From the NCBI RefSeq assembly GCF_016904885.1, contig NZ_JADWYI010000001.1, forward strand, positions 3,658,001 to 3,722,000: a DNA stretch of 64,000 nucleotides, given 5' to 3'. The position numbers and the translations under genes were made by a program. The notes under the pieces were generated by a model. The model had not been told where the DNA came from and searched no databases. It saw only the letters and a program-made list of their open reading frames with translations. The first letter of the stretch is position 1, and each line of letters opens with the position of its first letter. The stretch is from Archangium primigenium. Lineage in GTDB: Bacteria; Myxococcota; Myxococcia; Myxococcales; Myxococcaceae. Positions 1-7,715 of this stretch are shown one piece after another.

Positions 1-380
1 CCTTCAGCTACGCGCGGAACTGGGGAGAGGGTGGCAGCAAGTCGACGTCGACCACGGTGGGAACGACGGACACCATCAGCGTGACGGTGCCCGCCTACCA
101 GATGCGCCGTGCGACGCTGTCGGCCACCAAGGGCACCATGCGGATTCGGGTCAAGTACCGGGCCCGGTTGTCGGGCTGCGCCGCGACCAATTACTACCCG
201 AAGCTCAACGGCCATCACTTCTACTGCTACGACGCCACGAACATGCTGGCCACCTCGGGTCAGCCCACCATCAAGGAAATGACCGAGGACATGGAGATTG
301 GTTATTACTCCAACGCCACCCTGAGCGTGTATGACACGCAGGGCGTCCGGCAGTCCATGGTTCCCGTGAGCATCCAGTAG
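1..380 (+). CDS. C-terminal end of a secreted, possibly aerolysin/ETX-MTX2-like protein (partial)
   Basis: The reading frame is open from the left edge (codons start at base 3) to a TAG at 378-380, so only about 125 C-terminal residues are present. They are rich in Ser/Thr and alternate polar and hydrophobic residues, with a stretch TVGTTDTISVTVPAYQ followed by RIRVKYRARLSG. A Ser/Thr-rich strand, a VP-containing strand and a basic beta segment ending in a small residue-Gly is reminiscent of the insertion/strand region of aerolysin or ETX/MTX2 beta-pore-forming proteins. Two Cys close together (GCAATNYY and HFYCYD) could form a disulfide, which fits export. The N-terminus is outside the window, so signal peptide and domain order cannot be judged. 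The family call is weak; another beta-rich secreted protein is equally possible. Confidence 0.6.
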   Translation, partial: FSYARNWGEGGSKSTSTTVGTTDTISVTVPAYQMRRATLSATKGTMRIRVKYRARLSGCAATNYYPKLNGHHFYCYDATNMLATSGQPTIKEMTEDMEIGYYSNATLSVYDTQGVRQSMVPVSIQ

Positions 381-444
381 CATGGCGTTGCGGTGGCCCG
401 CGGCGATGCGGCGATGCAAACGCCGGGGTGTTATCGTCGCGGCC

Positions 445-1167
445 ATGACGGAGAGGACCACGGAGGTGCGCGCGCGCATCCTGCGGGCGGCGGCCGAGCT
501 GCTGGCCGAGGGCGGGCGGGAGGCGGTGTCCACGCGGGCGGTGAGCGCCGCCGCCGGCGTGCAGGCGCCCACGCTCTACCGGCAGTTCGGTGACATGCGG
601 GGACTGCTCGATGCGCTCGCCCTCGAGACCCTGGCGGACTACGTGCGCCAGAAGGCCACGCGCGAGCACGCCGCGGATCCCATCGAGGATCTGCGGCGGG
701 GATGGGATCTGCATGTGTCCTTCGGGCTCGCCAACCCCGTCGTGTTCGCCCTCATCTACGCGGACCCCGCCACCGAGGCCACCACCTCGGCGGGACGCGA
801 GGGCGAGGCGCACCTGCACCGGCTCGTGGCCCGTGTCGCCGAGGCGGGGCGGCTCCGGGTGGACGTCGCGCATGCCGTGCGCCTGATCGCCTCCGCCGGG
901 CTCGGGGTGACCCTGTCCCTCATCCGCACGCCCCCCGAGGCGCGGGATTCCCGGCTCTCGGAAACCACGCGCGAGGCGGTGCTCGCCGCCATTCTCACGG
1001 ACTCGCGGTCCACCCGTGCTTCCGCCGAGACGTCTGGCACGGACCGGGTGGCGGCCCGCGCCGTGGCCCTGCGCGCCGTGCTCCCCGAGGCGCCCGAGGG
1101 GCTCTCGCAAGCGGAACGGCAACTGCTGGGCGAGTGGCTCGACCGCCTGGCGGGCGTGACGCGGTAG
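445..1167 (+). CDS. TetR/AcrR-family transcriptional regulator
   Basis: Predicted one-component repressor of 240 aa. Residues about 5-50 form the TetR helix-turn-helix: RARILRAAAELLAEGG, then TRAVSAAAGVQAPTLYRQF, which matches the family's T-R-x-V-A-x-x-A-G-V-x-x-x-x-LYxxF pattern. The remaining ~190 residues are helical and should form the ligand-binding/dimerisation domain; the ligand cannot be read from sequence. An in-frame ATG at 382 would add 21 basic residues. I prefer the ATG at 445 because TetR proteins begin just before the first helix. It lies 94 bp upstream of the enone-reductase gene on the same strand and may regulate it, but no operator is evident. Confidence 0.88.
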   Translation: MTERTTEVRARILRAAAELLAEGGREAVSTRAVSAAAGVQAPTLYRQFGDMRGLLDALALETLADYVRQKATREHAADPIEDLRRGWDLHVSFGLANPVVFALIYADPATEATTSAGREGEAHLHRLVARVAEAGRLRVDVAHAVRLIASAGLGVTLSLIRTPPEARDSRLSETTREAVLAAILTDSRSTRASAETSGTDRVAARAVALRAVLPEAPEGLSQAERQLLGEWLDRLAGVTR

Positions 1168-1261
1168 GCCGCGCTCCGCCGCCGAGCACGCGTCCTCTCG
1201 TGCCTCCCTCGTGAGCCCCGGATGGGGTGCTCAGTATGAGGAGGGAAGGGGAGGTGCGCGC

Positions 1262-2323
1262 ATGGCGGAAACGGCCTTGGTGGTGGGAGCGAGTGGAATC
1301 GTGGGCAGCGCGATCGCGGCGCTCCTGCACGCGGAGGGCTGGACAGTCCACGGCCTCGCTCGCCGCCCGACGGAGCAGCCCGGCGTGCGGCCCGTCACGG
1401 CGGATCTCCAGGACGCGCGGAGCCTGGCCCAGGCGCTGTCCGGACTCGCGCCCCACGCGGTGTTCCTCACGACCTGGTCGCGGCAGGCCACCGAGGCGGA
1501 GAACATCCGGGTCAACGCCGCCATGGTCCGCCACCTCCTGGACGCCCTGCGCCCCGCCAGGAGCGTGCGCCACGTGGCGCTGGTGACCGGGCTCAAGCAC
1601 TACCTCGGGCCCTTCGAGGCGTACGGCAAGGGCACGCTTCCGCAGACGCCCTTCCGCGAGGAGCAGGGGCGGCTCGACATCGAGAACTTCTATTACGCCC
1701 AGGAGGACGAGGTCTTCGCCGCCGCCGCGCGGGATGGCTTCGCGTGGAGCGTGCACCGTCCGCACACGGTGATTGGCGAGGCGGTGGGCAACGCCATGAA
1801 CATGGGCTCCACCCTGGCCGTCTACGCCACGCTCTGCCGTGAGCTGGGGCGGCCTTTCTATTTCCCGGGCTCGGCCGTCCAGTGGAACGGGCTCACCGAC
1901 ATGACCGACGCGCGGCTGCTCGCGCGGCACCTGTTGTGGGCCACGACGACCCCCGCCGCGCGCGACCAGGCCTTCAATGTCGTCAATGGCGACGTCTTCC
2001 GATGGAAGTGGATGTGGGGCCGCCTGGCCTCGTGGTTCGGCCTGGAGCCCGCGCCCTTCGACGGAACGGTGCGTCCGCTCGAGGCGCAGATGGCGGAGGA
2101 CGCGCCCACCTGGACGCGCATCGCCCGACGCGAGGGCCTGGTGGAGCCCGACCTGTCGCGGCTCGCCTCGCCCTGGCACACCGATGCCGACCTCGGGCGT
2201 CCCATCGAGGTGGTGACCGACATGAGCAAGAGTCGACGGCTGGGGTTCACCGGCTATCAGCCCACGGATGACGCCTTCCATGACCTGTTCGCCCGACTCC
2301 GGACGGCGCGGCTGATTCCCTGA
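1262..2323 (+). CDS. PRISE-type SDR enone reductase (progesterone 5-beta-reductase/iridoid-synthase-like)
   Basis: An NAD(P)-dependent extended SDR of 353 aa. The start at ATG 1262 follows a strong purine-rich Shine-Dalgarno (aggagggaaggggagg, 1239-1254) and opens directly into the Rossmann motif VVGASGIVGSAI. Diagnostic PRISE features are GLKHYLGPF, carrying the catalytic-type Lys, FYYAQEDEVF, carrying the Tyr displaced from the classical YxxxK, and WSVHRPHTVIG followed by a Met/Asn-rich segment and FPG. This family reduces activated C=C bonds of enones (steroids, iridoid precursors, small enones) with NADPH. The bacterial substrate is unknown. The preceding TetR gene is a plausible regulator. 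The family call is firm; the physiological role is not inferable. Confidence 0.85.
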   Translation: MAETALVVGASGIVGSAIAALLHAEGWTVHGLARRPTEQPGVRPVTADLQDARSLAQALSGLAPHAVFLTTWSRQATEAENIRVNAAMVRHLLDALRPARSVRHVALVTGLKHYLGPFEAYGKGTLPQTPFREEQGRLDIENFYYAQEDEVFAAAARDGFAWSVHRPHTVIGEAVGNAMNMGSTLAVYATLCRELGRPFYFPGSAVQWNGLTDMTDARLLARHLLWATTTPAARDQAFNVVNGDVFRWKWMWGRLASWFGLEPAPFDGTVRPLEAQMAEDAPTWTRIARREGLVEPDLSRLASPWHTDADLGRPIEVVTDMSKSRRLGFTGYQPTDDAFHDLFARLRTARLIP

Positions 2324-2371
2324 GCCCGCGAGCGCCCTCCACCCGACATCCGCCTCGCCCTCGCGGGGCGC

Positions 2372-2479
2372 TTGCGTTCGCAAAGGCGGCACTTGGCGCG
2401 CGTGCCTGGGCACGTCCGGTTGTACGAGCGGGCGGTCGACCGCACCATGGTCTGGCTTTCCAGGGGGGGCAGACCATGG
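2372..2479 (+). promoter_or_regulatory. Palindrome array in the methyltransferase leader
   Basis: Four inverted repeats sit in 108 bases before and across a start codon. They are TTGCG-TT-CGCAA (2372-2383), CGTGCC-TG-GGCACG (2401-2414), GCGGTCGACCGC (2432-2443, perfect) and a 10-bp pair CCATGGTCTG (2445-2454)/CAGACCATGG (2470-2479). The first three have centres exactly 30 bases apart (2377.5, 2407.5, 2437.5). In the fourth, the right arm contains the ATG (2476) and the loop contains the G-run Shine-Dalgarno (2462-2468), so a folded transcript would hide the start codon. Operator sites, RNA structure, or chance in GC-rich DNA are all possible. Confidence 0.4.
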
Positions 2480-3426
2480 AGCAGGTGAATCCATCCAGAC
2501 AGGGCCGTTACTCCTATTCCTCGATGTCCCTGGGCCTGACGGGCCGGGTACGTGAGGCGCATCAGCTCTACCGCATGTGGCAGGAGGGCCTGGACGATCG
2601 GGTGAGCGTCACGCTCGACGCCGTTCGCCAGTGCGAGGCCCGGCTGTCCGAGTTCTTCGGCGTCGCGCTCGAGGGCCTGGACGTGCTCGACATCGGTCCC
2701 GGCCAGCAGCTGCGGCACATGAAGGTGCTCTCGGTGAAGAACCGGGTGGTGGGCATCGACATGGACATCGTTCCCCAGGGCTTCCACCTGCGCGACTACG
2801 TGGAGATGCTCCGCCACAACACGGTGCTGCGCACCATGAAGACCGTCACCCGCAAGGTGCTCGGGTGGGACGAGCGCTTCGAGCGCTCGCTCGCGCGGGG
2901 CCTGTCGGTGCCGAGCTTTCCGCGTCTGCCCGTGTTCCGCATGGACGCCACGCGCATGACGTTCCCCGACGCCTCCTTCGATCTCGTGTGCTCGTGGTCC
3001 GCCTTCGAGCACATCGAGCGGCCCGCGGAGGCCCTGGCCGAGGTCGCCCGCGTCCTCAAGCCGGGCGGCATGGCCTACCTCGCGGTCCACCTCTATACGA
3101 GCCACAGCGGCAATCACGATCCGCGCTCCCTGACCCGCAACGGGGCGGAGCCGCCGTACTGGCCCCACCTGCGCGAGGGCTACCGGGACGCGGAGCGTTC
3201 CAGCTGCTACGTGAACGAGGTGCGGCTCGAGGAGTGGAAGCGCTTGTTCCACCGGGCGATGCCCGGCGCGCGCTTCCTGCACGAGCGGCAGGACGCGCTG
3301 CGCGAGGCCGCCAACGCGCTGCGCGACAGTGGTGAGCTGGCGGCCTACACCGAGGACGAGCTGCTCACGGTGGGCCTGGTGGGCCTCTGGCGCAAGCCCC
3401 GGCAGACGTGGGGCCCCCCGGGGTAG
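2476..3426 (+). CDS. Class I SAM-dependent methyltransferase
   Basis: A 316-aa protein with a Methyltransf_11/25-type core. Motif I is VLDIGPGQ at residues 70-77, the acidic end of strand 2 is GIDMD near 95, motif II is SFDLVCSWSAFEHI and motif III is RVLKPGGMAYL. About 65 residues precede motif I, and a ~90-residue insertion or extended helical segment separates the acidic strand from motif II, which is longer than a minimal methyltransferase. The substrate is unknown; small molecules or sugars are usual for this subfamily. The translation start lies inside an inverted repeat (see the leader). An alpha/beta-hydrolase gene follows after 33 bases on the same strand and may be cotranscribed. 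Confidence 0.85.
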   Translation: MEQVNPSRQGRYSYSSMSLGLTGRVREAHQLYRMWQEGLDDRVSVTLDAVRQCEARLSEFFGVALEGLDVLDIGPGQQLRHMKVLSVKNRVVGIDMDIVPQGFHLRDYVEMLRHNTVLRTMKTVTRKVLGWDERFERSLARGLSVPSFPRLPVFRMDATRMTFPDASFDLVCSWSAFEHIERPAEALAEVARVLKPGGMAYLAVHLYTSHSGNHDPRSLTRNGAEPPYWPHLREGYRDAERSSCYVNEVRLEEWKRLFHRAMPGARFLHERQDALREAANALRDSGELAAYTEDELLTVGLVGLWRKPRQTWGPPG

Positions 3427-3459
3427 ACTGCGGCTCCCCCCTCCCTCCGGAGCGAGCGC

Positions 3460-4722
3460 ATGCCCCAGGTCTTCACCGTCTTCAACCACGGCACCGACTT
3501 CCATCGAGACCGGGATGATCAGGAGGTGGTGACGCTGCTGCACAAGGCGGTGCGGGGCACCGAGGCGCGCATCACGTCGGGGCCCCCGACGAAGGACAAC
3601 CCCTCGGGTTTCGCGCTGGCGGACCGGGGGCCCTCCTTCCTCATCTGCGAGGGGCCGGGCTCGGATGCCGTGTCCGCGGAGGCCGCCCAGGACGGGGTGG
3701 CGCATGCCCATCCGGGCCTGCACAACCCCCTGCTCAACACGGCCAAGGACCTCAAGAGCAACCCCTTCATCCACCAGGACAAATACAAGAGCCTCAAGAA
3801 GAACGAGAAGGCCTTCGCCCGGGAGTTCGCGGGCCAGACCGACCAGCCCTGGCAGACCACCGGACGCGCCCTCGGCTCGGGCTGGGACGACAACGTCTAC
3901 CGGCTGGCGTGGTTGCTCACCCACCTCAACTTCGAGCACCGGCAGGACATCCAGACCGTCAACCTGGTCGGCTGGAGCCGGGGCGCGGTCACCTGCATCA
4001 AACAGGCGAACAAGCTCCACGAGGTCTTCGGCCTGGACCTGCGCGTCAACATCTTCGCGATCGATCCCGTGCCCGGCGGGCTGACCTCGGTCACCGAGGA
4101 CATCAAGCGCGTGCCGCCCAACGTGAAGAACCTGCTGGTGGTGCTCGCCCTGGACGACACCCGCTCCAACTTCCAGCCCATCGACTCGCGGACGTTGAAG
4201 GTGATGGGCCCGCCCTCCGGCTCGGACTATCCGCCCAACGTCCACTTCCTGCCGCTGCCGGGCAACCACTCGGACGTGGTGTCCACGCGCCGGGGCAACG
4301 CGCCCTTGAGCGGCCAGATGTGCCTGCACCTGGCGCACAAGTTCCTGAGCCACCACGGCACGGCGTTCGACCGGACGCCCCCCGGGGCGCACATGAGCGT
4401 GCAGGAGATCCTCGATGCCTACGACAGCCTGCGAGAGCGCCGGGACGCCATCCAGAAGGCGGCGGCCTCGTCGTTCGGACTCGTGGGGGGCCGCAGCAAG
4501 GAGCGCCACGTGCGCGAGGCGCGGACCGCGTTCGTGTCGGATCCCTCCTGGTGGATCAACGAGCACCATCGGATGTGCGCCCTGTCCCCGGGGCTCGACG
4601 TCGGCGCCCCGAGGATCAAAGTGCCTTCCGGCAAGGACTACACGCCCTGGCAGGCGCTGCTGCCCCAGCTGGGCATCACCTATCCGGCGGAGCTCACGCC
4701 CCGGGTGATGCCCCGCGTGTGA
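3460..4722 (+). CDS. Alpha/beta-hydrolase-fold protein, putative lipase/phospholipase-like
   Basis: 420 aa with no signal peptide or membrane segment. It begins FTVFNHGTDFHRD, an N-terminal strand and NHGT/oxyanion-type turn seen in DUF2235-like and effector-type lipases. A nucleophile elbow follows near residue 171 (NLVGWSRGA, GxSxG). A candidate catalytic Asp sits in IFAIDPVPGG about 35 residues later, and a candidate His in PLPGNHSDVV or LAHKFLSHH. This order (Ser, Asp, His) is that of Tle-type phospholipases of type VI secretion, but no VgrG, PAAR or immunity gene is adjacent, so an effector role is speculation. It overlaps nothing and ends 7 bases before the convergent cbs gene. Confidence 0.7.
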   Translation: MPQVFTVFNHGTDFHRDRDDQEVVTLLHKAVRGTEARITSGPPTKDNPSGFALADRGPSFLICEGPGSDAVSAEAAQDGVAHAHPGLHNPLLNTAKDLKSNPFIHQDKYKSLKKNEKAFAREFAGQTDQPWQTTGRALGSGWDDNVYRLAWLLTHLNFEHRQDIQTVNLVGWSRGAVTCIKQANKLHEVFGLDLRVNIFAIDPVPGGLTSVTEDIKRVPPNVKNLLVVLALDDTRSNFQPIDSRTLKVMGPPSGSDYPPNVHFLPLPGNHSDVVSTRRGNAPLSGQMCLHLAHKFLSHHGTAFDRTPPGAHMSVQEILDAYDSLRERRDAIQKAAASSFGLVGGRSKERHVREARTAFVSDPSWWINEHHRMCALSPGLDVGAPRIKVPSGKDYTPWQALLPQLGITYPAELTPRVMPRV

Positions 4723-4729
4723 GGCGGCT

Positions 4730-6106
4730 CTAGCGCAGCTTGCGGCGCAGGTGGTTGAGCAGGTCGATGCGGGTGATGAGGCCGATGAACTCGTCCCCCG
4801 ACACGACGATGGGCACATAGCCCTTGTCGAGCAGCGTGAGCAGCTCGGGCACCGGCGTCTTCACGTCCACCGTCTGCAGGCGCGTGGACATGAAGTCGCG
4901 CACGGACAGGCGCAGGCGCGTCTCGTCGTGGATGGCGGCCAGGAGCAGGTCCGACTCGTCGATCATGCCCACGACCTTGTTGTTCTCCAACACGGGCAGC
5001 TGGGACACGTCGTAGAGCTTCATGCGCGCGTAGGCGACGAGCAGCGTGTCCGAGGGGGCCAGGGTGACCACGTCCCGGTTGGAGTAGCGGCGGGTGATGA
5101 CGTCGCGCAGGTCGCCATGGGCCGCGCGCGGCAGGAAGCCCTGATCCGCCATCCAGAAGTCGTTGAACATCTTCGACAGGTACTTGTTGCCGCTGTCACA
5201 GACGAACGTGCACACGCGCTTGGGCGTGGTCTGCTCGCGGCAGTAGCGCAGCGCCGCGGCGATGAGCGTGCCCGAGGAGGAGCCCGCGAGGATGCCCACC
5301 TTCTTGAGCAGCTGGCGCGCCGTGTCCAGGCTCTCCGCGTCGGGGATGGAGTAGGCCTTCTTCACGCGCGACAGGTCGGCGATGGACGGGATGAAGTCCT
5401 CGCCAATGCCCTCGACCACCCAGGAGCCCGCCTTGCCCAGCATGCCCGTCCTCACGTACTCGGTGAGGATGGAGCCCTGGGGGTCGGCGAGCACCATCTC
5501 GCATTCGGGCAGCGCCCGGGCGAAGTAGCGCGCCAGGCCCGCCATGGTGCCGCCCGAGCCCACGCCGCACACCATGGCGTCCAGCCGGTGATCCATCTGC
5601 GCGGCGATCTCCGGACCGGTGGTGGTCTCGTGCGCGAGCGGGTTGGCGGGGTTGGCGAACTGGTTGACGTAGTAGCCGCCCAGCTCCCGGGCGATCCGCT
5701 CCGCCATGTCCTGGTAGTACTCGGGGTGGCCCTTGTCCACGTCCGAGCGCGTCATGATGATCTCCGCCCCGAGCGCCTTGAGGTGGAGGATCTTCTCCTG
5801 GCTCATCTTGTCCGGGATGACGAGCGTGAGCCGGTAGCCCTTCTGCGCGGCCACCAGGGCGAGGCCCAGGCCCGTGTTGCCGGCCGTCGCCTCGACGATG
5901 TGCTTCTGGTGGGGCCCGAGCCGGCCGTCCTGCTCGGCGGCGGAGATCATGGACAGGCCGATGCGGTCCTTGATGGAGCCGCCCGGATTCTGGCTCTCCA
6001 TCTTGAGGAAGAGCTCGCACGGGCCGGTGTCCAGCTGGGTGACCTTCACCATGGGCGTGTTGCCGATGAGGCCAAGAAGATCAATGGGAGGGGGTAAGGA
6101 TGGCAT
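4730..6106 (-). CDS. cbs: Cystathionine beta-synthase with C-terminal CBS-domain pair
   Basis: PLP enzyme of 458 aa, condensing serine and homocysteine to cystathionine (transsulfuration) or acting as a related cysteine synthase. The PLP-binding Lys is K46 in NPGGSIKDRIG, with the substrate loop VEATAGNTGLGLA and the phosphate loop VCGVGSGGTMAG. The catalytic fold-type II domain covers roughly residues 8-320. Two CBS motifs (about 340-458; DVVTLAPSDTLL and DFMSTRLQTVDV) form a Bateman module. There is no haem-binding N-terminal extension, as usual for bacterial forms. ATG 6106 is chosen because it starts just before the first conserved helix; the open frame upstream overlaps the divergent gene. 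It is divergent from the acyl-CoA-synthetase gene with 64 bases between. Confidence 0.92.
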   Translation of the reverse strand: MPSLPPPIDLLGLIGNTPMVKVTQLDTGPCELFLKMESQNPGGSIKDRIGLSMISAAEQDGRLGPHQKHIVEATAGNTGLGLALVAAQKGYRLTLVIPDKMSQEKILHLKALGAEIIMTRSDVDKGHPEYYQDMAERIARELGGYYVNQFANPANPLAHETTTGPEIAAQMDHRLDAMVCGVGSGGTMAGLARYFARALPECEMVLADPQGSILTEYVRTGMLGKAGSWVVEGIGEDFIPSIADLSRVKKAYSIPDAESLDTARQLLKKVGILAGSSSGTLIAAALRYCREQTTPKRVCTFVCDSGNKYLSKMFNDFWMADQGFLPRAAHGDLRDVITRRYSNRDVVTLAPSDTLLVAYARMKLYDVSQLPVLENNKVVGMIDESDLLLAAIHDETRLRLSVRDFMSTRLQTVDVKTPVPELLTLLDKGYVPIVVSGDEFIGLITRIDLLNHLRRKLR

Positions 6107-6170
6107 GGGGCGACACAGTACCCGATGCGCTGACGCTTGCCGGTCTTCTTGCGTAGTCTGTCCTCCAGAT

Positions 6171-7706
6171 ATGGAGACCTCGCTCCTCGAGACCTTTCTC
6201 ACGCGTGCCCGCCAACAACCGGACTGGCCAGTCCTGGACTTCGAGCGGAAACGATTCACCGCGGGCGAACTCGCGCAGCGGGTGTCCGCCTTCGCGCGGG
6301 CGCTCGTGCACCACGGGCTCAAGCCCGGCGAGCGCGTGGCGTTGTTCCTGGAGAACAGCCCCGCGTTCGTCATCGCGTACCTGGGGACCTGGTCCGCCGG
6401 GGGCGTGGTGGTGCTCGTCAACACCCAGTACCGGCAGGTGGAGCTGGGCCACATCCTCTCCGACGCCGAGGCGCGCGTGTGCGTCACCGGCGCGGAGGGC
6501 GCCGCCGAGCTCGCGCCGCTCCAGGCGCGTCTGCCCGCGCTGGAGTGGCTCGTCACCGTGGAGCCGCCCCCGGGCCCCATGCCCTGGCCCACGCACGACT
6601 TCGACGCGCTGCTCGCCAGCGCTCCCGCGTCCGCCGCCTTGCGCCTGCCCGAGGGCGACGCGCTCGCGGTGCTCGGCTACACGTCGGGCACCACGGGCCG
6701 CTCCAAGGGCGCGATGCTGCTGCACCGCAACGTGCTGGCCAACGTGCGCGCCGTCACCGAGGCGTGGCGGTGGACGAACGCGGACCGGCTCCTGCTCGCG
6801 CTCCCGCTCTTCCACACGCACGGGCTCATGGTGGGCCTGCACGGCACGCTCTACTCGGGCGGGAGCGTGGACCTGCGCCGCCGCTTCGTCGCCTCCGAGG
6901 CGCTCGCCGCGCTGAGCGAGGACGCCTCGCTCACGATGTTCTTCGGCGTGCCCACCATGTACGGGCGCCTCGTCGAGGAGGCGCGCCGCACGGGCGCGCG
7001 CGTGCGGCCCCTGCGCCTGCTCGTGTCCGGCTCGGCGCCGCTCAGCCCCCAGCTCTTCGAGGACGTGGCGGAGACGTTCGGCCAGCGCATCCTCGAGCGC
7101 TACGGGATGACGGAGACCATCATGAACACCACCAACCCCTATGAGGGCGAGCGACGTCCCGGCACGGTGGGCCTGCCATACCCCGGCCAGGAGGCGCGCG
7201 TGGTGGACGTGCGCACCCGGGCGCCCCTCGGGGCGGGCGAGACGGGGGAGATCGAGGTGCGTGGCCCCCACGTCTTCGCCGGGTACTGGCGCCGCCCGGA
7301 CGCCACGGCCGAGGCCTTCGATGCCGAGGGGTGGTTTCGCACGGGGGACCTGGGCGAGCGCGACGCGGACGGCTACTTCCGCATCACCGGCCGGGCGCGC
7401 GAGCTCATCATCAGCGGGGGCTTCAACGTCTACCCGCGCGAGGTGGAGGAGGTGCTCGCCCTCCACCCGAGCGTGGCGGAGGTGGCGGTGCTCGGCCTGC
7501 CGGACCCGGACTTCGGCGAGCAGGTGGTGGCCGTCATCGTCCCCCGGCCGGAGGCCCCCCCCGAGGCCCAGGCGCTGGTGGACTTCTGCAAGGACCGGCT
7601 CGCGAGCTTCAAGAAGCCGCGCCGCGTCGTCGTCGTGGAGGCCCTGCCGCGCAACGCGCTCGGCAAGGTGCAGAAGCACGTGCTGCGCGAGCGGCTCCAG
7701 GGCTGA
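6171..7706 (+). CDS. AMP-forming acyl-CoA synthetase, malonyl-CoA synthetase (MatB)-like
   Basis: ANL-superfamily enzyme of 511 aa that should adenylate a carboxylate and transfer it to CoA. Visible core motifs are A3 YTSGTTGRSKGAML (about residue 169), A5 ERYGMTET, A7 GWFRTGDLG, A8 GRARELIISGGFNVYP with the hinge, and A10 PRNALGKVQK with the catalytic Lys. The YTSGTTGRSKGAM form, the ~505-aa length and the compact N-terminus fit MatB-type malonyl/methylmalonyl-CoA synthetases better than medium-chain ligases. Specificity from sequence alone is uncertain. A MatB could supply extender units for the polyketide pathways common in myxobacteria, but none is in the window. Confidence 0.85.
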   Translation: METSLLETFLTRARQQPDWPVLDFERKRFTAGELAQRVSAFARALVHHGLKPGERVALFLENSPAFVIAYLGTWSAGGVVVLVNTQYRQVELGHILSDAEARVCVTGAEGAAELAPLQARLPALEWLVTVEPPPGPMPWPTHDFDALLASAPASAALRLPEGDALAVLGYTSGTTGRSKGAMLLHRNVLANVRAVTEAWRWTNADRLLLALPLFHTHGLMVGLHGTLYSGGSVDLRRRFVASEALAALSEDASLTMFFGVPTMYGRLVEEARRTGARVRPLRLLVSGSAPLSPQLFEDVAETFGQRILERYGMTETIMNTTNPYEGERRPGTVGLPYPGQEARVVDVRTRAPLGAGETGEIEVRGPHVFAGYWRRPDATAEAFDAEGWFRTGDLGERDADGYFRITGRARELIISGGFNVYPREVEEVLALHPSVAEVAVLGLPDPDFGEQVVAVIVPRPEAPPEAQALVDFCKDRLASFKKPRRVVVVEALPRNALGKVQKHVLRERLQG

Positions 7707-7715
7707 GCCCGCGCC

